43,247 bases of DNA, taken from NCBI GenBank assembly GCA_038322575.1, contig JBBQGB010000027.1, positions 1 through 43,247 of the forward strand. The letters run 5' to 3'. The stretch's first letter is position 1. The number at the start of each line of letters is the position of its first letter. The DNA is from JACMOY01 sp038322575 (GTDB lineage: Bacteria > Actinomycetota > Actinomycetes > Actinomycetales > Angustibacteraceae). Below are positions 15,033 to 22,873 of this stretch, in pieces. The notes below the pieces were generated by a model that did no database searches, had not been told where the DNA came from, and was given only the letters and a program-made list of their open reading frames with translations. The position numbers and the translations under genes were made by a program.

Positions 15033-16973
15033 TCAGCCGGCCAGCGCCCGGTGCACCCGGGCGAGCAGCTCGGGCGCGAGTGCCCGCGAGAAGGCCGACG
15101 TGACGTGCACGCCGTCCACCCGCACGACCTTCCCGCGCTGGACGGCGTCGCACCGGCCTCCGGGGCACAGCAGGTCGGTGATGCTGACCGTCGCCGCCAC
15201 CCCCGGCCGCGCGGCGGCCAGCGACGCGAGCAGCGCGTCGAACCCCGCGACGTACCGGCCGCTGAACGGCAGGGCCGCCGCACCCGCCGGCCGCCCGGCG
15301 GCGACGTCGGGCCCGACCGAGCGGCCCGGCGGCGCGACGTCGACGAAGACCACCCGCGAACCTGCCGCGCCGACCTCGTCGACCAGGCCGAGGTACGCCG
15401 TCCGCAGCGCCCGGTCGTGCGCCGGGGTGCCGGGCGCGAGCCGACGTCCGTCGACGACCAGCGCCTGGTGGTGGGCCCAGAACTCGCTGACCACGACGAC
15501 CGTCGGGCGGTAGCGCGCGAGGGCCGCCGCGATCGCCGGGCGTGCCTGCGCCGCACACACCTGCGCCGGACCGTCCGGGGCGCTCATGCCGTTCGGGACG
15601 ACGATCAGCCCGGTGGCCGTGCACCGCTGCCAGGCCGCCTGCACCAGGCGGGTGCCGTCGCGGCGGGCCTGGTCGGCCAGGCCCGGCACGAGCGCGCGGG
15701 CGGTCGAGTCGCCGAGCACCATCGTGACCGGTCCGCTGCTGCCGCCCTGGACGCACGCGACCAGCCGGGTCGCGCTCTCACCGGGGCAGGGGGTGTCGGC
15801 CCGGTCGTCGAGCTGGCGCTGCAGCCCGCTCGGCAGCCGCGTGGCGAGCAGCGTCACGACCACGACCACCGCGACCGACCCGAGCGCACCTGCGGCGAGC
15901 CGGCTGCGCGAGCCGCCGACCCAGGGCACCCGGCGCTCAAGGACCTTCCGCTCGACCAGCACCCACGACGCGACGGACAGGCCCAGGGTCAGCCCGACCC
16001 GCAGCACCTGCGTCAGCCACCAGCCGAGTGACGGCCCCGGCGGCAGGGGCACCAGCACGAGCACCGGCCAGTGCCAGAGGTAGACGCCGTACGAGATCCG
16101 GCCCAGGGCCGCGGCCGGCGCCCACGACAGCGCCCGCGCGAGCCCGCCGTCCGGCCGCAGCTCGACGTCCGCGACGACGACGGCGGTGAGCACGGCGAAC
16201 CCCAGCGCCCCGCCGCGGTAGTACAGCGGCGTCGTGTCGGTGGCGAGCGCCAGGGCCAGCAGCAGCGCCGCGAAGGCGACCGGACCGGCGTACCGCGGGA
16301 GGTGTCGTGCGCGCACCAGCAGCAGGGCCAGCAGCGCACCGACGAGCAGTTGCTGCACCCGCCCGTCGGTGCCGTAGTACGCCCGCGAGAGCGACGCGGC
16401 GTCGTACGCCCAGGCCATCGCCGCGGCCGACGCCACCACGAGCACGCCGGCGACCACCGCCAGCAGCCCGCGCCGCACCCGCAGGCAGCCCAGCACCACC
16501 AGCGGCCACAGCAGGTAGAACTGCTCCTCGATCGACAGCGACCAGGTGTGGCGCAGCGGCGAGGCCCCGGCGTACGCCGCGAAGTAGTCCTCGCCCGCCG
16601 CGACGAAGTGCCAGTTGGCCAGGTAGGCGAGGGTCCACAGCGCGTCGCCACGCCGCGCCGACCACGTCTCGGGCCGCACCGCCCACCAGGTCGCCAGCGC
16701 GACGACGACGAGCACGAGCAGCAGGGCCGGCAGCAGCCGGCGCACCCGCCGCACCCAGAACCCGACCAGGTCGATCCGGGCGCGCTCGCGGTGCTCGCGC
16801 AGCAGCAGCCCGGTGATCAGGTACCCCGAGAGCACGAAGAACAGGTCGACGCCGAGGAACCCGCCGCCCACCGCGCTGCCCGCCCCGCCGCCGAGGTGGT
16901 ACGCGACGACCGCCGTCACGGCGACCGCGCGCAGGCCGTCGAGCGCGGCTCTGCGTCCCTGGTCGGCAGCCAC
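15033..16973 (-). CDS. OafA/YrhL-type acyltransferase with C-terminal SGNH domain
   Basis: A 646-residue membrane enzyme. Residues ~8-390 form an acyltransferase-3 domain with about ten membrane segments, beginning ALDGLRAVAVTAVVAYH (catalytic His26), then FFVLSGYLITGLLL and RRVRRLLPALLL. After a further membrane span the C-terminal ~230 residues are an extracytoplasmic SGNH hydrolase-like domain with VLGDSTARAL (Ser) and DGVHVTSAF (Asp/His). Family members transfer acetyl groups to peptidoglycan or surface glycans; the acceptor here is unknown. The GTG at 16973 is chosen because TACGGT lies six bases upstream and because a terminator hairpin overlaps the alternative start at 17033. Confidence 0.92.
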   Translation of the reverse strand: MAADQGRRAALDGLRAVAVTAVVAYHLGGGAGSAVGGGFLGVDLFFVLSGYLITGLLLREHRERARIDLVGFWVRRVRRLLPALLLVLVVVALATWWAVRPETWSARRGDALWTLAYLANWHFVAAGEDYFAAYAGASPLRHTWSLSIEEQFYLLWPLVVLGCLRVRRGLLAVVAGVLVVASAAAMAWAYDAASLSRAYYGTDGRVQQLLVGALLALLLVRARHLPRYAGPVAFAALLLALALATDTTPLYYRGGALGFAVLTAVVVADVELRPDGGLARALSWAPAAALGRISYGVYLWHWPVLVLVPLPPGPSLGWWLTQVLRVGLTLGLSVASWVLVERKVLERRVPWVGGSRSRLAAGALGSVAVVVVVTLLATRLPSGLQRQLDDRADTPCPGESATRLVACVQGGSSGPVTMVLGDSTARALVPGLADQARRDGTRLVQAAWQRCTATGLIVVPNGMSAPDGPAQVCAAQARPAIAAALARYRPTVVVVSEFWAHHQALVVDGRRLAPGTPAHDRALRTAYLGLVDEVGAAGSRVVFVDVAPPGRSVGPDVAAGRPAGAAALPFSGRYVAGFDALLASLAAARPGVAATVSITDLLCPGGRCDAVQRGKVVRVDGVHVTSAFSRALAPELLARVHRALAG

Positions 16974-16979
16974 CCCCAG

Positions 16980-16985
16980 ACCGTA
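16980..16985 (-). promoter_or_regulatory. -10 element of leaderless acyltransferase gene
   Basis: TACGGT on the minus strand matches TANNNT and ends six bases before the GTG at 16973. Confidence 0.45.
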
Positions 16986-17012
16986 CGGCGACCAGGACGT
17001 CGGCCCGTCCGC

Positions 17013-17067
17013 GAGCCTGCGCGAAGCGCCCACCGTGGACGTCCGGGTGGGCCTTTCGCGCAGGCTC
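17013..17067 (-). terminator. Strong hairpin terminator after the DUF3500 gene
   Basis: Two 22-base arms (17013-17034 and 17046-17067) pair over nearly their full length, with two adjacent mismatches, around an 11-base loop. On the minus strand the hairpin begins 14 bases after the DUF3500 stop. It lies between that gene and the acyltransferase promoter. Confidence 0.7.
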
Positions 17068-17080
17068 GGTGCTCAGCCCG

Positions 17081-18217
17081 TCAGTGGTGGGCCTCGCGGT
17101 GGGCGCCGAGGAGGTCGAGCCCGAAGTCCGAGACCGGGTCGCGCCACACTGAGTGCGCGTGGTTGGCGCCGCGCTGGGTGTTGTCCCACTCCAGCAGCAG
17201 CCGCGGTCCCTGCACCCGGTAGTAGTGCGGCGCGCCCGGCTCGAGCGGCCCCGCCCAGGCGAGGTGCACCTGGTCGAGCTCGTCGTGCGTCGGGGCGACG
17301 GCGTCCGGCACCCGCCCGACGTACGTCTGCACCAGGCGGCGCAGCAGGTCGCGCTGCTCGGCGTCCAGCTCGCGGCCCGGCACCCCGCGCGGCTCGGCGG
17401 TGTACTCGACGGCGCGGTGCTCGGCCTCGCCGTAGCCCGCCGCCTCGTCGATGGCGTCGCTGAGCGCCTGCAGCCTGGCCTGCTCGCCGTCGTCGCCGAA
17501 CCGCTCGGTGCGCCAGATCCCGGCCAGCGGGATCACCCGGTCGCCGGGTGTGACGACGGACCGGTTGGCCGTGACCAGGTCCGAGGGGGCCGTGGGCAGC
17601 AGGACGGCGCGTGCCGCGAGCTCGGGCGACAGCGACCGCACCAGGTCGCGGGCGAGGTCCTCGACCCTGGCCAGCGGCCGGTTGACCGCGCCCCCGAGCA
17701 GCGGTGAGACCGCCGGGTCGGCCCCTAGGAAGCACGGCGTGGTCGAGACCAGCTCGCCGTCGACGACCAGGTTGTTGAGCGAGACGTGGTGGCCACCGAA
17801 GCGCCAGCCCCACGCCCCGTGGTCGCCCGGGTCGCCGAAGACGCGCAGGTAGTACAGGCCCGGGTCGCGGCCGCGCTCGCGGTCGAAGCGCGTCACGAAC
17901 CCCTCGGCGTGGTCGAGCACGTTCTCGAGGCCCATCACCGTGGCGATGGTGACGTACGCCGCGGGGGACAGTCCCGAGGCCACCAGCTTCATCGCGGCAC
18001 GCTGCTGCCCCGGCCGCTGCTGGTGGACGGTCAGGCCGCCGTGGTCGGTGGGGGTGTAGAACCAGCGCCGCCGCTCGAGGTCGTCGGCGCCGTCCTGCGG
18101 GGCGCGGCCGACGGCGCTCGCCCGCTGCTCGCCGTCCAGTCCGTCCAGCCACGCCCGTGCCGCCTGCGCCATGGTCGCGGCGACAGCACGGCGGGCGGGG
18201 ACGTCGTCGGCCAGCAC
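17081..18217 (-). CDS. DUF3500 domain-containing protein
   Basis: A protein of about 378 residues matching DUF3500 over most of its length. Conserved marks are RRRWFYTPTDHGGL at ~50-63, the WGWRFGGHHVSLN segment with paired histidines, and STTPCFLGADPA. The late section has HYYRVQGPRLLLEWDNTQ, then NHAHSVWRDP. The repeated His/Asp/Asn pattern suggests a metal-dependent enzyme, but no activity is established for the family. No signal peptide is visible. The GTG at VLADDVPARR is chosen because TACTCT lies six bases upstream; an ATG ten codons earlier (18247) is the alternative. Confidence 0.85.
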   Translation of the reverse strand: MLADDVPARRAVAATMAQAARAWLDGLDGEQRASAVGRAPQDGADDLERRRWFYTPTDHGGLTVHQQRPGQQRAAMKLVASGLSPAAYVTIATVMGLENVLDHAEGFVTRFDRERGRDPGLYYLRVFGDPGDHGAWGWRFGGHHVSLNNLVVDGELVSTTPCFLGADPAVSPLLGGAVNRPLARVEDLARDLVRSLSPELAARAVLLPTAPSDLVTANRSVVTPGDRVIPLAGIWRTERFGDDGEQARLQALSDAIDEAAGYGEAEHRAVEYTAEPRGVPGRELDAEQRDLLRRLVQTYVGRVPDAVAPTHDELDQVHLAWAGPLEPGAPHYYRVQGPRLLLEWDNTQRGANHAHSVWRDPVSDFGLDLLGAHREAHH

Positions 18218-18223
18218 GCGCGC

Positions 18224-18229
18224 AGAGTA
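18224..18229 (-). promoter_or_regulatory. -10 element of leaderless DUF3500 gene
   Basis: TACTCT on the minus strand matches TANNNT and ends six bases before the GTG at 18217. It lies downstream of the alternative ATG at 18247, which argues against that start. Confidence 0.45.
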
Positions 18230-18297
18230 CCCATGCCTGCCCCCCATGGTGCAGCAGTGCGCCGCGACCTCATCTCAGCCTCGGCCCACCCCGCGGG

Positions 18298-18444
18298 TCG
18301 TTCTACCTGTACGAGAACTGGGAGTCGCCCGAGCAGCTGGACGCCCACCTGGCCGCGCCGCACCTGGTGGACTTCGCCGCGCGGCTGGGCGACCTGCTCG
18401 ACGGCGACGGCCTGACCATCACCCGGCTGCGCCGGATCGCCTGA
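18298..18444 (+). pseudogene. C-terminal fragment of a quinol monooxygenase-like (ABM) gene
   Basis: Forty-eight codons ending in TGA read SFYLYENWESPEQLDAHLAA and onward to RLRRIA. This is the second half of an antibiotic-biosynthesis-monooxygenase (ABM) domain, with its FYLYENW strand and DAHL..PHL helix. The normal N-terminal strand and first helix (about 45 residues) are missing. The sequence before it is unrelated and overlaps the DUF3500 promoter region, so the fragment has no evident start. It is probably the relic of a deleted gene. Confidence 0.65.
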
Positions 18445-18465
18445 CCGGCCACCGGCCACCGGCCA

Positions 18466-18498
18466 CCGGCGACCGGCCCAGGTCGGGCCGGTCGCCGG
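18466..18498. terminator. Perfect 14-bp stem between ABM relic and sugar dehydrogenase
   Basis: CCGGCGACCGGCCC (18466-18479) and its exact complement (18485-18498) flank a five-base loop. It lies between two convergent 3' ends and can serve as a bidirectional terminator. Just before it are three short CCGGCCA-type tandem units. Confidence 0.65.
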
Positions 18499-18514
18499 CA
18501 GGGGCCGGTCGAGC

Positions 18515-19972
18515 TCAGTCGTCGTCGTCCGCCGCGGCGATCCGCTTGACGACGCCCGTGGTGCCGGCCAGCACACCCGTGGTGTTCCCGAGGACGTACA
18601 GCTCCCGGCGCGCGTCCTGCGCGAACCCGAACACCGCGATCCCCGGGTCGCTCAGTGCGCTCAACCGTGGACCCTTCCTGCCGTCGCGGCCGACGAACAG
18701 CCGGCCGAGGGGGCGCGCGAACCCACGCGAGTAGTCACCGAAGACGTACGCCCCGCGCAGGCCCTCGACCTCGTGACCGCGGTAGACGTAACCGCCGACG
18801 ACGGCGATGCCCTGGCAGGCCGAGGCCGGGGCGCCGAACCCGCAGCGCACGCCGCCGGGGGCGGTGTGGTCGTACTCGAGCACCGGGTCGACCAGCCCGG
18901 CCGGGACGCCGGGCGAGGCGGCGGTGACGAACCCGTTGCCGGCGCCGTTGTCGTCGAAGAGGAACGAGCCCTCCTTCACCGGCCAGCCGTAGTTGCGGCC
19001 GGGCCGCACGACGTCGACCTCCTCGATGTCGTTCTGCCCCACGTCACCGGCGACCAGCTCACCCGTGCGGGCGTCGAACGAGAACCGGAACGGGTTGCGG
19101 AACCCGTAGGCCCAGATCTCGTCGGCCCCGGGGCGGCCGACGAACGGGTTGTCGGCAGGGACGCCGTACCGGCCGTTGGCTGCGTCGTGGCCGTGCGGGT
19201 CGATCCGCAGGATCTTGCCCAGCACGTTGCCGTCGGCCAGGCTCTGCGCGTTGCCACCGGGCACGTGCCCGGGGCCCTGGTCGTCCGCGGCGCCGCCGTC
19301 CCCGACCGAGACGTACAGCATGCCGTCGGGGCCGAAGGCGAGGTCACCGCCGTTGTGGTTGAACTGCGGCTTGTCGATGCGCATCAGCACCCGCCGGGAC
19401 GCCGGGTCGACGGTCGCCGCTGTCCGGTGATCGCCGCTGTGGTCGTCCCCCCTGCGCTCCTCGCGTCGGTGATCACCGCGGACGCGCCACTCGGTGACGA
19501 CCGCCTGTCCGCCGCCGGGGACGGTACCGGGCTGGGTCGTGAAGTCCGCTGCGGCGGTGGGGTCCTCGGACGTGAACGTGTAGAGCAGGCCGTCGTGCTC
19601 GAAGTCCGGGTCGAACGCCAGCCCGAGCAGCCCGCGCTCGTCGTACGGCAGGCCGGGGATGACCTTGGCGAGCGAGCTGACCAGCAGGCCCGACACGTCG
19701 GCCACCAGCCACTTCGGTGAGCGGCCGCGCACGTCGACCGCCCAGATGCGGCCGGCCTGGTCGGCGACGTACAGGTGGTCGCGGTCGCCGGGAGCGACGG
19801 CTGCCGCGACCGGGGCGACCAGACCGTCGGCGACGGTCTGCAGCGAGATGGCGGTCGGGTCCGGCGGGATCGGCGCCGGGATGGGGTCGGCCAGGGCGGT
19901 CGCGGCGGCCGCCGGCAGGGCGAGGGCGAGGACCGCGGCAGCGGCCAGGGGCAGGGAGTGCAGACGTCTCAT
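18515..19972 (-). CDS. Secreted PQQ-dependent sugar dehydrogenase-like protein
   Basis: A 485-residue exported protein. The first ~28 residues are a signal peptide (MRRLHSLPLAAAAVLALALP, with cleavage near ATALA). The rest is the six-bladed propeller of the soluble aldose/sorbosone dehydrogenase family: DERGLLGLAFDPDF, NHNGGDLAFGPDGMLYVSVGDGG, ILRIDPHG, WAYGFRNPFRFSFD, GDVGQNDIEEVD and NYGWPVKEG are its hallmark blades. An expanded charged insert rich in Arg/His/Asp (~168-190) lies in a loop. It probably oxidises aldoses outside the membrane using PQQ; no PQQ synthesis genes are in the window. A GAGGA ribosome binding site lies about eight bases before the ATG. Confidence 0.9.
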   Translation of the reverse strand: MRRLHSLPLAAAAVLALALPAAAATALADPIPAPIPPDPTAISLQTVADGLVAPVAAAVAPGDRDHLYVADQAGRIWAVDVRGRSPKWLVADVSGLLVSSLAKVIPGLPYDERGLLGLAFDPDFEHDGLLYTFTSEDPTAAADFTTQPGTVPGGGQAVVTEWRVRGDHRREERRGDDHSGDHRTAATVDPASRRVLMRIDKPQFNHNGGDLAFGPDGMLYVSVGDGGAADDQGPGHVPGGNAQSLADGNVLGKILRIDPHGHDAANGRYGVPADNPFVGRPGADEIWAYGFRNPFRFSFDARTGELVAGDVGQNDIEEVDVVRPGRNYGWPVKEGSFLFDDNGAGNGFVTAASPGVPAGLVDPVLEYDHTAPGGVRCGFGAPASACQGIAVVGGYVYRGHEVEGLRGAYVFGDYSRGFARPLGRLFVGRDGRKGPRLSALSDPGIAVFGFAQDARRELYVLGNTTGVLAGTTGVVKRIAAADDDD

Positions 19973-20060
19973 GGGAGTTCCTCTGCTGGGCGCGCCACGT
20001 CGCGCGCGGGGATCCTGACACCCCCACCACGGCGACGCCGTCCCCGCGGTTCACCGGTCG

Positions 20061-20105
20061 GACGACGAAGCCCCCGACCTCGGTGAGGTCAGGGGCTGCG
20101 TCGTC
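20061..20105 (-). terminator. Terminator hairpin after tRNA-Leu
   Basis: Two 21-base arms (20061-20081 and 20085-20105) pair with only two mismatches around a three-base loop. On the minus strand it starts 12 bases after the tRNA 3' end. Confidence 0.75.
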
Positions 20106-20116
20106 CTGCGTGTCGG

Positions 20117-20199
20117 TGCGCGAGGGGGGATTTGAACCCCCACGCCCTTTCGGACACTGGCACCTGAAGCCAGCGCGTCTGCCATTCCGCCACTCGCGC
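20117..20199 (-). tRNA. tRNA-Leu(CAG)
   Basis: An 83-nt class II tRNA. Acceptor arms GCGCGAG and CTCGCGC pair fully, the anticodon arm reads GCTGGCTTCAGGTGCCAG with anticodon CAG, the long variable arm has GTCCGAAAGGGC, and the T arm is GGGGGTTCAAATCCCCC. The discriminator is A and CCA is not encoded. The sequence closely follows bacterial tRNA-Leu(CAG). A TAGCCT -10 lies upstream and a hairpin terminator downstream, so it is a single transcription unit. Confidence 0.95.
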
Positions 20200-20244
20200 G
20201 TGACCGCCGAAACCCCCTGATCAGGGCCCCAGAAGCCGTCGGCA

Positions 20245-20250
20245 AGGCTA
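20245..20250 (-). promoter_or_regulatory. Probable -10 for tRNA-Leu
   Basis: TAGCCT on the minus strand matches TANNNT and lies about 45 bases upstream of the tRNA 5' end, allowing a short 5' leader for RNase P. Confidence 0.35.
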
Positions 20251-20281
20251 GCACGCACGGGGCGGGCGACCCGCCGCCCGT

Positions 20282-20287
20282 TACGAT
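20282..20287 (+). promoter_or_regulatory. Probable -10 for the fhaA-pknB operon
   Basis: TACGAT (within GTTACGATCGT) matches TANNNT and lies 63 bases before the fhaA ATG. It is the best promoter candidate in the gap between tRNA-Leu and fhaA. No TTGACA-like -35 is seen. Confidence 0.4.
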
Positions 20288-20350
20288 CGTGGCGAACGGG
20301 ACACCGCGGTCACCGACCGGCCGACCACGATGCAGCGACAGGAGGTGCCC

Positions 20351-21124
20351 ATGGGCGTGATGGACCGCTTCGAGAAGGGCATCGAGCGCGCCGTCAACGG
20401 GGTCTTCGCCAAGGCCTTCAAGTCCGAGGTCCAGCCGGTCGAGATCGCGAGCGCGCTGCGCAAGGCCTGTGACGACCGCGCCGCCGTGATCAGCCGGGGG
20501 CGCACCCTGGTGCCCAACGCGTACGTCGTCGAGCTCGGCCCGACCGACCACGACCGGCTCGGTGAGTACGCCGACGCCCTCGGTGACGAGCTGGTCGCGA
20601 GCCTGCGCGAGCACGCGGACCGCCAGGGGTACGCCTTCGTGGGCCCGGTCACCGTCGAGCTGGAGCGCGCCGACGGGCTCGACACCGGGGTGTTCAGCGT
20701 CCGCACGGCGATCCTCAAGGGCGGGCACCCAGCCGCGCCCGTGCCGCGCGACCCCCAGACCGCCCCACCGCCGCCCCGGGCCGTCGCACCGTCCCCCGTC
20801 ACGGCCGCCTCGCCCGGACGCCGCCCCTGGCTCGACATCGACGGGCACGCCTACCCCCTGGTCGGCTCGCTCACGGTGATCGGCCGCGGCGAGGAGGCCG
20901 ACGTCGTCGTCGACGACCCGGGCGTCTCGCGCCGGCACGCCGAGATCCGCGTCACCAGCGACGGGCCGCACCTGGTGGCCACCGTCCGCGACCTCGGCTC
21001 GACCAACGGCACGCTGGTGGACGGCGACCGGATCGGCCGCGGCGAGCACGGCGAGGCCCTGCGCGAGGGGACGACGATCACCATCGGGCGCACCCGGGCG
21101 ACCTACCGCGGGGGGCCGCGATGA
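20351..21124 (+). CDS. fhaA: FhaA: DUF3662 and FHA domain protein
   Basis: A 257-residue first gene of the cell-wall kinase operon. Residues ~1-120 form DUF3662 (MGVMDRFEKGIERAVNGVF start), a proline-rich linker follows, and residues ~165-250 form an FHA phosphothreonine-binding domain (VIGRGEEADVVVDD, GVSRRHAEI, DLGSTNGTLVDG). In mycobacteria FhaA is phosphorylated by PknB and binds the MurJ/MviN pseudokinase, linking kinase signalling to peptidoglycan precursor flipping; a similar role is inferred. The ATG at MGVMDR is chosen because AGGAGGT precedes it closely. Its last four bases overlap fhaB (ATGA). Confidence 0.95.
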   Translation: MGVMDRFEKGIERAVNGVFAKAFKSEVQPVEIASALRKACDDRAAVISRGRTLVPNAYVVELGPTDHDRLGEYADALGDELVASLREHADRQGYAFVGPVTVELERADGLDTGVFSVRTAILKGGHPAAPVPRDPQTAPPPPRAVAPSPVTAASPGRRPWLDIDGHAYPLVGSLTVIGRGEEADVVVDDPGVSRRHAEIRVTSDGPHLVATVRDLGSTNGTLVDGDRIGRGEHGEALREGTTITIGRTRATYRGGPR

Positions 21125-21615
21125 GCGAGCTGACCGTCACCGTCGTCCGGCTCGGGCTGCTGGCCCTGCTGTGGGTCTTCGTCTTCTCCGTCGTGGGGGT
21201 GCTGCGCGGCGACCTGTTCGGCACCCGGGTGACCGCCCGGGCCGCCAGGCCCGCCCCGGCCCCCCGCCCGGCCCCGGTGCCCAAGCCCGCCGCGGCGGCC
21301 AAGGTGCCGGCGCCCGGCCGGCGCACCCCGCACACGGTGGTCGTCACCGAGGGGCCGCTGCGCGGGACGACGATCGCGCTGCGGCAGCAGTCCGTGCTGA
21401 TCGGGCGCAACCCCGAGTCGACCCTGGTGCTGGACGACGACTACGCCTCGGGCCGGCACGCCCGGATCTTCCCCGAGGCCGGCGAGTGGTTCGTCGAGGA
21501 CCTCGGCTCGACCAACGGCACCTTCGCCGGCCAGCAGCGGGTCTCGGGCCCGCAGCGCCTCACCGTCGGGTCGACGCTGAAGATCGGCACCACCGTCCTC
21601 GAGCTGCGCAGGTAG
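21121..21615 (+). CDS. fhaB: FhaB: membrane-anchored FHA domain protein
   Basis: A 164-residue protein. One N-terminal membrane segment (~5-27, VVRLGLLALLWVFVFSVVGVL) is followed by a Pro/Ala linker and an FHA domain at ~90-160 with VLIGRNPESTLVLDD, YASGRHARI and DLGSTNGTFAG. The set of Arg, Ser, His and Asn residues needed for phosphothreonine reading is present. In the mycobacterial counterpart (FhaB/FipA) a threonine in the N-terminal part is phosphorylated and the protein joins FtsZ/FtsQ in the divisome. It overlaps fhaA by four bases and ends four bases before pstP. Confidence 0.94.
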   Translation: MSELTVTVVRLGLLALLWVFVFSVVGVLRGDLFGTRVTARAARPAPAPRPAPVPKPAAAAKVPAPGRRTPHTVVVTEGPLRGTTIALRQQSVLIGRNPESTLVLDDDYASGRHARIFPEAGEWFVEDLGSTNGTFAGQQRVSGPQRLTVGSTLKIGTTVLELRR

Positions 21616-21619
21616 GGGC

Positions 21620-22873
21620 ATGGCGATCGCGTTGCGCTACGCCGCCCGCTCCGACATCGGGCTCGGCCGGTACACGAACAACCAGGACTCCGGGTACGCC
21701 GGCCCGCACCTGCTCGTGATCGCCGACGGCATGGGCGGGCACGCCGGGGGCGACGTCGCCAGCTCGGTCACGGTCGGGCGGATGGTGGCGCTGGACGGCG
21801 AGTCCCACGGCGGCGACGCCCTGGCCCTGCTCGCCGCGACGTTGCGCGAGGCCAACACCGAGCTGCGCCGGCGCACCGCCGACGACCCAACCCTGGCGGG
21901 CATGGGCACCACCACGACCGCCCTGATGCGGTACGGCAACAAGCTCGCGCTGGCCCACATCGGCGACTCGCGCGCGTACCTGCTGCGCGGCGGCGAGCTC
22001 ACCCGGATCACCCATGACCACTCGTTCGTCCAGAGCCTGATTGACGAGGGCCGGATCACGGCGGAGGAGGCCGAGCACCACCCGCAGCGCTCGGTCGTCA
22101 CCCGCGTGCTCACCGGCGACCCGGACGACGAGCCCGACCTGTCGGTGCGCGAGGCGCGGGTCGGCGACCGGTACCTGATCTGCTCGGACGGGCTCACCGA
22201 CGTCGTCCGCGACGCGACGATCAGCGAGACCCTGGCCGAGCACGCCGACCCCGCGGACGCCGCGGACGCGTTCGTCGCGATGGCGCTGCGCGGCGGGGGG
22301 CGCGACAACGTCACCTGCATCGTCGCCCACGTGGTCGACGTCGCCCGCGAGGCCGACGTCGGCACGACCACCCCGCAGGTCGTCGGGGCGGCGGCGGTGC
22401 ACGGCACCGCGACGAGCAGCGCCGCGGCGAGCACCCCCGCCGCCAAGGCCGCCGCGCTCGAGCGCACGACGAACGCGGACGACGAGATCGCGTCCGACCC
22501 CGCGCTGGCCATCGCCCCGCCCGCGTCCAAGCGCCGCTGGGCGATGCGCTCGCTGCTGGCGGTGCTCGTCGCTGCGCTGCTGGCCGGCGGGGGCTACGCG
22601 GCGTACGCCTGGAGCCAGCACCAGTACTACGTCGGCGCCGACGGCACGCAGGTCGCGATCTTCCGTGGGCTGGCGCAGGACATCGGCCCCGTTCACCTGT
22701 CGGCCGTCTTCGAGCGCGCCGAGCTGCCGGTGGCCAGCCTGCCGCAGTACAGCCGCGAGCAGGTCGACCAGACGATCACCGCGGACGACCTCGCCGACGC
22801 CCGCGCGAAGGTCGCCGCCCTGCAGGCCGAGGCCGCCGGCTGCGCCACCGGCACCTGCACGGGCGCCGGCTGA
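21620..22873 (+). CDS. pstP: PstP: PP2C-type Ser/Thr phosphatase
   Basis: A 417-residue membrane-bound phosphatase expected to reverse PknA/PknB phosphorylation. The cytoplasmic PP2C domain spans ~1-240, with metal-binding motifs NNQDSG, IADGMGGHAGG, GDSRAYL, CSDGLTD and GGRDNVT. A juxtamembrane Ala-rich linker leads to one membrane segment at ~312-333 (LLAVLVAALLAGGGYAAYAW), and a short extracytoplasmic tail of about 85 residues follows, ending with a CATGTC pair of cysteines. This layout matches mycobacterial PstP. The start ATG follows GGTAGGGG. The stop TGA shares one base with the rodA ATG, so the two are translationally coupled. Confidence 0.95.
   Translation: MAIALRYAARSDIGLGRYTNNQDSGYAGPHLLVIADGMGGHAGGDVASSVTVGRMVALDGESHGGDALALLAATLREANTELRRRTADDPTLAGMGTTTTALMRYGNKLALAHIGDSRAYLLRGGELTRITHDHSFVQSLIDEGRITAEEAEHHPQRSVVTRVLTGDPDDEPDLSVREARVGDRYLICSDGLTDVVRDATISETLAEHADPADAADAFVAMALRGGGRDNVTCIVAHVVDVAREADVGTTTPQVVGAAAVHGTATSSAAASTPAAKAAALERTTNADDEIASDPALAIAPPASKRRWAMRSLLAVLVAALLAGGGYAAYAWSQHQYYVGADGTQVAIFRGLAQDIGPVHLSAVFERAELPVASLPQYSREQVDQTITADDLADARAKVAALQAEAAGCATGTCTGAG

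Noticed and set aside
18445..18470. CCGGCCA tandem units as a possible repeat array
   Set aside because: Only about three short units without unique spacers; not a CRISPR or a meaningful satellite, and partly explained by the terminator next to it.
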